From Acetobacter tropicalis (GTDB lineage: Bacteria; Pseudomonadota; Alphaproteobacteria; Acetobacterales; Acetobacteraceae): a stretch of DNA of 61,103 bases. Both the position numbers and the translations under genes were made by a program. The stretch's first letter is position 1. Each line of letters opens with the position of its first letter. The DNA lies in contig NZ_LHZQ01000208.1 of the NCBI RefSeq assembly GCF_001580915.1, positions 1-61,103 of the forward strand, read 5' to 3'. Under the pieces are notes generated by a model that saw nothing but the letters and a program-made list of their open reading frames with translations, was not told the origin of the DNA and did no database searches. Below, one piece after another: positions 53,170-61,103 of this stretch.

Positions 53170-55889
53170 TGCTCATGCGGCCTACCGCCCGCTTCCGTCT
53201 GCTTACGTCTGCGGTTCTCTCCAGCGTCGCGCTTGCGGGTGACATATCGGGTCTTCCCGGCATGGCGCTGGCGGCGGCACAGCCAGCGGCATCCGGTGCC
53301 GCATCTGCCGCCACACAGGGTTCGGCTGGGTCCGCATCTGCTGAGGCCGCATCCGGGGCCGCTGCACCCACACGGTCTTATGGGGGATCTTCCGTCACGT
53401 CCACGGCTTCATCCTCTGGGGCGGTTTCATCAGCGGCGTCTTCTTCCAGCGGGCACGGAACGGGTCCGGCAGCGGCAGCAAGCGCGCAGGGTGATCAGGC
53501 TGCTTCACCAGCCGGGGCGGCAAGCGCCGGGCAGGCAGCGGTTACGCCCGCACACAGGCAAGGGTATGCGGCACGGAACGGGAGCACACGTCAGTCAGCA
53601 CGTTCGGCTCAGGCACGGCAAGCACCTCCCGGTTCGGCTCAGGCGGAGGGCGTGGAACATGTGGAGGTTACGGCAGATCCCGTGGCCCTGCATGCTGGCG
53701 GCGGGATGATCCGCCCGCAGACAGTGCCGCAATCCGTCAGTGTGATTGGTTCGGATTACATTGCCCGGCAGGCGCCTTCCGCCACGGCGTATGATCTGGT
53801 GTCCGTTCTGCCGGGGGCCAACGTGTCCTCATCTGATCCGCTGGGTTTTTCTCCCCAGACCAATATCTCGGTGCGTGGGCTGAACGGGGATGCCATTGGG
53901 TACGTGCTGGAAGGCATGCCGCTGAATGATATTGCCTATTATACCGGCTACCCCAGCCAGTTTGCCGATAGCGAGAATTATGAAAGCGTGGCGCTGGCGC
54001 AGGGATCAGCAGATATTGAAAGCCCCGTTCTGAATGCCGCTGGCGGGCTGATGAACCTGCGGTTCCGCACCCCGGCGGAAAAAGCCGGGGGGATGGTGAA
54101 TGTCTCCTACGGGTCTTATGACACCAACCGCGAATTCATTCGGCTGGATAGCGGCGAGATTGGCAAGACGGGCCTGCGCGGGTTTGTGTCCTATTCCCAC
54201 GGTGCTGCGGATAATTGGCGCGGCCCCGGACGAGATGAACGCCAGCATGTGGATTTCAAGCTGCTCAAAACATGGGGCAGGCAGAACAGCGTGGCGCTGC
54301 TGGGCTCATGGAATCAGGCCATAGACAGCTATTACCCGCAGGCCACCAAGGAAAGCTGGGCGGAGGATGGCATTCACGGCGCAAACAACCTTGCCCGGCA
54401 TTATAATCTGCAAAATGACGCACAGGGCACGGATTACTGGCGGCTTTATCGCCAGCCTGAACGCACGCTGTATCTGGCGGCCCCGGTTGAACTGCATATG
54501 GCCCATGGGCTGACATGGCGCACAACCCCATATGCACAGGGCGCTTATGGCAACGCACCGGGGGGCACAACCATCCCCACATCCGGGTTGTGGAACGGCA
54601 ACCAACTTCTGCCAGACAGCTTCACGCTGCCCAGCACGCAGGATGGCATGGCCACCGTGCGGGCGGATTATACACAGCGCAGCTATCGCTCCGGCTTTAC
54701 CACGGCTCTGGAATGGCGGCATGGCGCGAACACGCTGACCGCAGGCTACTGGTATGATTATTCCGATGATGCCGAGTATCAGAGCTTCACACCTGTCAGT
54801 GAAAACGGCAATGCCCGTGACATATGGGGCGGCAGCCACGGCACGTCCCTCACACTGGCGGATGGCAGCCTGTTCCGGGCGGTGAACAACCATACCATTT
54901 CTCAGACCAACGCCCTGTTTGTGAGCGACAGCCTCTCCCTGCTGCATGATAAACTCCTGCTCTCCGCCGGGTTCAAGGAGGTCATGCTTACGCGCAACGG
55001 CACCAACGCCATGCCGGGGGCCGCCTATCACGCCAACACCAACACGGCGGTGCCGCTGCCGCGTCTGGCCGTGCGGTATCAGATCACGCCGCACCATCAG
55101 GTGTTTTTCAATACCACAACCAATTTCCGCACCCCGGCGGAAACAGCGCTCTACAGCGCGTATGATCCTCAGTCTGGCGCGTTGAGCATGCAGGGTGCCA
55201 CCAACGTCAAAAACGAATATTCCATTTCTGAAGAACTGGGCTACCGTTATGCGGATGATCTGCTGGTGGGTAGCCTCACGCTGTTCAACTACAATTTTAC
55301 AAACCGCCAGATTGAAACACTGGGGGTTATCAATGGCTCCTATGTGTCCTCCACCCTCAATGCGGGCGGCCAGACCTCGCGCGGTGTGGATGTAGAACTG
55401 GGCCTGCGCCCATGGCACCATTTCAGCCCCTACGTGTCTGGTGAATATCTGCACGCCACCATTGATAATGATCTCATGTCTGGCGGTGATCTGTTACCCA
55501 CACGCGGCAAACGGGCCGTGCGCAGCCCCACGCTTCAGGCTGCTGCTGGGCTGACCTATGATGATGGCCATGCCTTTGGCGTGTTCACGGTCAAATATAC
55601 CGGACACCAATATGCTACCTTCATGAATGATGAACGCATGCCCGATTACGTAACGGCCAACATGGCCGTGGGGTATCGGTTCAATGATGCCTCATTCCTG
55701 CACCGGCCCGAACTGCGCATGAATTTTATCAATATCACCAACCAGCATTATCTCTCCGGCGTGGCGGACCCCACATCAAACGCCAAGGACACAACAGGCC
55801 GTTATGGCACCACCATAGCGGGTGAAAGCCCTGATTATTACATTGGCGGAGGATTTGCCGCCCTGTTCACGGCATCAACCGGGTTCTAG
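53169..55889 (+). CDS. TonB-dependent outer-membrane receptor
   Basis: 906 aa. The signal peptide is followed by a 110-residue Ala/Ser/Gly-rich linker (residues 35-155), then a TonB-box-like VEHVEVTAD, a plug (TVPQSVSVIGSDYIARQAPS, LPGANVSSSDPLGFSPQTNI, SVRGLNGDAIGYVLEGMPLN) and a 22-strand-type barrel ending in Phe. It imports a substrate through the outer membrane with TonB energy. Cotranscribed with an antiporter, an APH-fold kinase and probably a PnuC-type transporter, suggesting vitamin or nucleoside uptake rather than siderophores. Confidence 0.93.
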   Translation: MLMRPTARFRLLTSAVLSSVALAGDISGLPGMALAAAQPAASGAASAATQGSAGSASAEAASGAAAPTRSYGGSSVTSTASSSGAVSSAASSSSGHGTGPAAAASAQGDQAASPAGAASAGQAAVTPAHRQGYAARNGSTRQSARSAQARQAPPGSAQAEGVEHVEVTADPVALHAGGGMIRPQTVPQSVSVIGSDYIARQAPSATAYDLVSVLPGANVSSSDPLGFSPQTNISVRGLNGDAIGYVLEGMPLNDIAYYTGYPSQFADSENYESVALAQGSADIESPVLNAAGGLMNLRFRTPAEKAGGMVNVSYGSYDTNREFIRLDSGEIGKTGLRGFVSYSHGAADNWRGPGRDERQHVDFKLLKTWGRQNSVALLGSWNQAIDSYYPQATKESWAEDGIHGANNLARHYNLQNDAQGTDYWRLYRQPERTLYLAAPVELHMAHGLTWRTTPYAQGAYGNAPGGTTIPTSGLWNGNQLLPDSFTLPSTQDGMATVRADYTQRSYRSGFTTALEWRHGANTLTAGYWYDYSDDAEYQSFTPVSENGNARDIWGGSHGTSLTLADGSLFRAVNNHTISQTNALFVSDSLSLLHDKLLLSAGFKEVMLTRNGTNAMPGAAYHANTNTAVPLPRLAVRYQITPHHQVFFNTTTNFRTPAETALYSAYDPQSGALSMQGATNVKNEYSISEELGYRYADDLLVGSLTLFNYNFTNRQIETLGVINGSYVSSTLNAGGQTSRGVDVELGLRPWHHFSPYVSGEYLHATIDNDLMSGGDLLPTRGKRAVRSPTLQAAAGLTYDDGHAFGVFTVKYTGHQYATFMNDERMPDYVTANMAVGYRFNDASFLHRPELRMNFINITNQHYLSGVADPTSNAKDTTGRYGTTIAGESPDYYIGGGFAALFTASTGF

Positions 55890-55891
55890 GC

Positions 55892-57547
55892 GTGGCGGAG
55901 AAACCACACGCACCCGGAACAGGCCGCATCAACACCGGCCCAACCGGAGCGGAACAGACAAACGCTGATAGCCTGAGGGAAAACGGGGAGGGACAGGCCA
56001 AGCCTTCAGTCGCGCCGCAGAAAGCAACGCCTGAGCACGGCTCCTCACATCCTGCCCGCGTGCAGAATGCCAGTGCAGACAAACCCAGTGCGGGAGAGAG
56101 AGACCGGAAGGCCGCTGCCGAGGATCATGCCCAGCCCGGCCAGTTTGGTGTGCATGGCGTGCAAACTAAACGGGACTGGCCCTGCCTTACACTTGCAGAA
56201 GTGCAGTCCGTTCTGGCCCATTACCCTTCCGCTCCTTCCGCTCCTTCCGCTCCTTCCGCTCCTTCCGCTCCTTCCGCTGTGCGGATTGTGTGGCACAGCA
56301 TGCGCCCCTTTTCCGCAGCGGCGCGTGTGCTTGTCTCGCAACCTGATGCAGTGGCGGAGGGGAACAACAGGGGGCATACGTTCAGCCAGATTGCCGAACA
56401 TGATGTAAGTTTATCCCAGCCAGAAGCCGCTTTTATTCTCAAACGGCACCACGCCAGCCTGCGCACTGTTGCCGCGCTGGAGGAAGAGCATGCCTTCATG
56501 CAGCATCTGGCGGCCAAAGATGTGCCCGTCTGCCTGCCAGTGGCAACGCGCTCCGGCCATACGGCACTCGCGCAGGGAGAGTGGACCTATGAACTGTTTC
56601 CAACCGCCCCCGGCCAGGATGACTACCGGGATGTGATGTCCTGGAAGCCTTATCACTCTACTGCTCATGCCCGCGCTGCCGGGCAGGCGCTGGGCCGCCT
56701 GCATCTGGCGGCATCTGATTATGCGGCACCATCTCGTGAAGAGGGGACCGTGCCCGCCCCACAAAGGCAGGGCACGAAGACGCAGGCGGAAAATACCTCA
56801 GGGAAAGACGATTTTTCACAAGGTATGGCTGTGCCTGCCGGTAGGCCGCTGACATCCAGCATGAACGCCCTTGGCCAGTCAGATCTGCTCCCCGCATTGC
56901 GGCAATGGGTAAAGGAGCAACCCGGTCTGGCGGAACAGCTTGCACCCCATACGTGGGAGGACGATGTGCAGGCAGTGCTTACACCATTCCACACTGTGTT
57001 GCGCCCGTTGCTCCCCCATATTCGTTCCTGCTGGGGGCATGGAGACTGGCACGGTTCCAATCTGTTCTGGCAAAAGCCGGAAGAAACGAAAACAGAAGCC
57101 AAAGTATCCTGCATTCTGGATTTCGGCATGGCCGAGCGCACCTGCGTTCCGTTTGATCTGGCCGTGGCCATAGAACGCAGCATGATCGACTGGCTGGACC
57201 TTTCCCGCTCCCATGGGGTGGTAGCCTACGCGCAGCTTGAGGCATTTTTGCAAGGATACCATGCCACGCACCCTCTTTGCACAGTGGAGTGGGCGCAACT
57301 GGTAGCGTTCCTGCCGTTGGTGCATGTGGAATTTGCATTTTCGGAAGTTGCTTATTTTGGCAAACTTTTACAGGATCATGCCTCGGCGGATGTTGCATAT
57401 ACTGATTATCTTCTGGGTCATGCCCGCTGGTTCGCCGGGCCGGAGGGGCAGGCGCTGCTGGACTGGCTGACCCGATATGCGGCCGATGTTTTGCCCGCTC
57501 CCAATGCGCCTGCTTCTTCTCCATCGGAGCATCGTCCCCATGCCTGA
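55892..57547 (+). CDS. APH-fold small-molecule kinase
   Basis: 551 aa from a GTG at 55892, two bases after the receptor stop; no ATG is near. Residues 1-110 are low complexity, ending with six Pro-Ser-Ala repeats. The kinase fold follows: FILKRHHASLRTVAALEEEH (ATP-binding Lys), the catalytic HGDWHGSNLFW and the metal-binding ILDFGMAE. Aminoglycoside-phosphotransferase-fold kinases include thiamine, choline and methylthioribose kinases. Beside a TonB receptor and PnuC, a thiamine- or nucleoside-trapping kinase is likely. A long insert at about residues 285-320 separates N- and C-lobe parts. Confidence 0.85.
   Translation: MAEKPHAPGTGRINTGPTGAEQTNADSLRENGEGQAKPSVAPQKATPEHGSSHPARVQNASADKPSAGERDRKAAAEDHAQPGQFGVHGVQTKRDWPCLTLAEVQSVLAHYPSAPSAPSAPSAPSAPSAVRIVWHSMRPFSAAARVLVSQPDAVAEGNNRGHTFSQIAEHDVSLSQPEAAFILKRHHASLRTVAALEEEHAFMQHLAAKDVPVCLPVATRSGHTALAQGEWTYELFPTAPGQDDYRDVMSWKPYHSTAHARAAGQALGRLHLAASDYAAPSREEGTVPAPQRQGTKTQAENTSGKDDFSQGMAVPAGRPLTSSMNALGQSDLLPALRQWVKEQPGLAEQLAPHTWEDDVQAVLTPFHTVLRPLLPHIRSCWGHGDWHGSNLFWQKPEETKTEAKVSCILDFGMAERTCVPFDLAVAIERSMIDWLDLSRSHGVVAYAQLEAFLQGYHATHPLCTVEWAQLVAFLPLVHVEFAFSEVAYFGKLLQDHASADVAYTDYLLGHARWFAGPEGQALLDWLTRYAADVLPAPNAPASSPSEHRPHA
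56225..56278 (+). repeat. Nine-bp tandem repeat, (CCTTCCGCT)x6
   Basis: Six perfect units in frame, encoding Pro-Ser-Ala x6 ahead of the kinase domain. Confidence 0.97.
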
Positions 57548-57733
57548 AAGGCAGCGTCAGGCCCCTCTCCGATTGAACAGGAGAAAACAGGCCGGGTGGA
57601 ATTATGTGATTCCATATTTTCAGAAGATATTGTTAAAACAGCCTCGTTTTCACCCTGCTTTGATGGGTGTCCTGCCAGTTTTTACAGCGCGGGGTTGGGC
57701 AATGGCGTGTGAGCAACACAGGACATTCCCTGC

Positions 57734-58309
57734 ATGAGTCCGCTTGAAATCGCTGCGGTGGTCGCCAGCGCGCTGGGCGTCTGGCTTACGGGCCGCCGCA
57801 TCATGCTGTGCTGGCCCATTATGCTGATAGCCTCCGTGTTGTATGGCGTGGTGTTCTGGCAGGCGCGTTTGTATGCAGATACGGCCTTGCAAGCTGTGTT
57901 TGCCACATTGTCCCTCTATGGCTGGTGGCGGTGGCTGCGCGGCGTGGAGGAGAAAGGGGCAGTCACCATCATGCCTCTTTCCAACATAGCACTATGTTAC
58001 GGGCTGGCTGCAAGCGCTGCCGGAGGCATGGCGCTGGGCCTGCTGCTTCGCGCCACAACGGATGATCCCATGCCACTGCTGGATGCTCTGCTCAGCGCCT
58101 ACAGTATTCTGGGCCAGATCTGGATGGGCCGCCGCTATCTGGCAAACTGGTGGGTCTGGATTGTGGTGGATACGCTCTACACCGGTCTTTTTCTGGTGCG
58201 CGAACTCTATCTTACCGCCGCACTCTACGCCGCGTTTGTGGTGCTGGCAGCCGCAGGGCTGCGGCAGTGGCGCAGGGCAGGCACCATGGCAGGCTACAGA
58301 CGCGACTGA
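57734..58309 (+). CDS. PnuC/PnuT-type vitamin transporter
   Basis: 191 aa, about six to seven membrane segments. Features: AVVASALGVWLTGRRIMLCW, SLYGWWRWL and the family core RYLANWWVWIVVDTLYTGLF. PnuC carries nicotinamide riboside and PnuT carries thiamine by facilitated diffusion, both relying on phosphorylation inside the cell for trapping. The upstream APH-fold kinase could do this. The 186-bp gap before it may contain its own promoter. Substrate cannot be told apart from sequence alone. Confidence 0.88.
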   Translation: MSPLEIAAVVASALGVWLTGRRIMLCWPIMLIASVLYGVVFWQARLYADTALQAVFATLSLYGWWRWLRGVEEKGAVTIMPLSNIALCYGLAASAAGGMALGLLLRATTDDPMPLLDALLSAYSILGQIWMGRRYLANWWVWIVVDTLYTGLFLVRELYLTAALYAAFVVLAAAGLRQWRRAGTMAGYRRD

Positions 58310-58313
58310 AAAC

Positions 58314-58871
58314 CTAGTTCCCTAACCAGAACGACAGGTAGATCACAAAAGCCAGCGTGCTATTATAGAACAGATGGCACAGAGCAGTGCTCCAGAACGG
58401 GCTGCCCCGGTCGGATTGCGTTGTCAGATAAAAACACCCCATAAAGCAGAGTGTCCCAGTTAGCCCGACATGAGACGCCATCAGCCAGTTTCTATATAAA
58501 TGAGAACCGCCATGGTGCCAGATAACAAACAGGAATGCCGTCGTCAGAAAAGAAAGACCCCATACAATACGGGGCGAGGAAATCAGTTTTTTCAGAACAT
58601 GGTAAGGGAGATAGAAAAAGAGAAAAGTTTCAAGAACAGGTGCAACAAGCGTGGCTGCTATAACAAACTGCGGAAGCTCAGCCTGTGTCAGGTTGGCAGG
58701 GGGCACAAGGTGCAGAATATGTAACAGCATACCGCCACCCGGGCCGAGCACCAGCAGGACCGCATAACACAGCAGGCAGATACGCCAGTTGACGAGAGGC
58801 TCCCGCACAATGTCAGTTGATGGCGGAAAGGATGAGGCGGATGCAGTATATAATCCGGGTGGTGTCGTCAT
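58314..58871 (-). CDS. CPBP-family intramembrane protein with degenerate active site
   Basis: 185 aa, about five membrane segments. The three CPBP (Abi/CAAX protease) motifs are recognisable but altered: LETFLFFYL instead of EExxxR, FVIWHH as the FxxxH motif, and CHLFYN as HxxxN. The first motif lacks the second Glu and the Arg, so proteolysis is doubtful. Family members take part in bacteriocin immunity, prenyl-protein processing and phage abortive infection. It lies next to the CRISPR leader, transcribed away from the array. Confidence 0.7.
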   Translation of the reverse strand: MTTPPGLYTASASSFPPSTDIVREPLVNWRICLLCYAVLLVLGPGGGMLLHILHLVPPANLTQAELPQFVIAATLVAPVLETFLFFYLPYHVLKKLISSPRIVWGLSFLTTAFLFVIWHHGGSHLYRNWLMASHVGLTGTLCFMGCFYLTTQSDRGSPFWSTALCHLFYNSTLAFVIYLSFWLGN

Positions 58872-59189
58872 TATAGTATGCTACCACCATGAAATCATGC
58901 TGTGTGCGACAAAATAGTGTGGCCCAGGTAGGAACGACCATGGCCACCTTATAGCTGACCGCTCCCTATTCCCTGCACGTAGCTATACTGTCCACCTATT
59001 TGCGGCAGACCAGCGCGAACCCCAATCACCCCTTAAAACCCCGCCAGGTTCGCGCAACCCATAACCCTTTAAAACAAAAAGATTTTCTTCCAAACCGCCA
59101 GATGGAAGCGTAACAATTCCCCGCTTTCCACACAGGTTCGCGCACACCCGCACATTCCCCCAGTCCTTTTCTGCTGCTATGCTCCCACA
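58872..59189 (+). promoter_or_regulatory. CRISPR leader region
   Basis: 318 bp without a gene, directly upstream of the first repeat. It contains two copies of CAGGTTCGCGCA (59045-59056 and 59133-59144), 88 bp apart, and an A-rich tract around 59075. The array's degenerate end lies at the far side, so this is the expected leader side carrying the array promoter and adaptation signals. Confidence 0.7.
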
Positions 59190-61063
<1,874 letters not shown>

Positions 61064-61103
61064 GGTAAGCTTCCGGAGTGAGACGCCTTGTTGATTTTAT
61101 GAT

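Overview
The window looks like a chromosomal segment of an acetic acid bacterium (Acetobacteraceae). The pointers are a PQQ/sorbosone-type dehydrogenase, a periplasmic flavoprotein plus cytochrome c pair, a Hint-domain surface protein of a type common in this family, and GC-rich coding DNA. The genus cannot be fixed from the sequence alone.

Layout. 0-8.7 kb is host DNA: partial cytochrome c, Tat-exported D-amino-acid-oxidase-like flavoprotein, hypothetical gene, small lipoprotein, LysE exporter, Hint protein and M16 protease. 8.66-13.3 kb is a phage-like early module with a CI-type repressor, a candidate operator region and replication-type proteins. 13.3-15.4 kb holds a sorbosone-dehydrogenase-like gene on the opposite strand and a strongly structured non-coding stretch. 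15.4-18.1 kb is a DNA-packaging (terminase) module. 18.25-25.6 kb returns to host-type genes: P-loop kinase, cold-shock protein, membrane protein/HTH pair with twin operators, trhO, ATP-grasp synthetase, Dabb protein and esterase. 25.9-40.4 kb is a compact myovirus-type head, neck, sheath, tube, tape-measure and baseplate-hub operon. 40.5-42.7 kb is a host catalase (katE) on the opposite strand. 42.95-50.6 kb is the baseplate wedge and tail-fibre module. 50.7-58.9 kb is host DNA: a PliG-like lysozyme inhibitor, a small membrane protein, a CPA1 antiporter, a TonB receptor, an APH-fold kinase, a PnuC/PnuT transporter and a degenerate CPBP membrane protein. 59.19-61.06 kb is a CRISPR array with a type I-C-like repeat: 28 full repeats, one truncated repeat, 28 spacers and no cas gene in the window.

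How it works together. The phage-derived genes form a nearly full set for a contractile-tailed particle (terminase, portal, capsid, sheath, tube, chaperone with a predicted -1 frameshift, tape measure, spike, baseplate, fibres). They are split into four blocks separated by host genes. I recognise no integrase, attachment site, holin or endolysin. The repressor gene overlaps the end of the host protease gene, so there is no clean left junction. The tape measure has an unusual low-complexity middle and the last fibre protein starts with an export signal. This pattern fits a domesticated, dispersed phage-like particle (gene-transfer-agent-like or bacteriocin-like) at least as well as a recently inserted prophage. 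That is an inference and needs comparative data.

Other points: the flavoprotein at 525-1769 appears circularly permuted relative to D-amino-acid oxidase; the antiporter-TonB receptor-kinase-PnuC cluster looks like a vitamin or nucleoside salvage locus; and three genes carry in-frame short tandem repeats.
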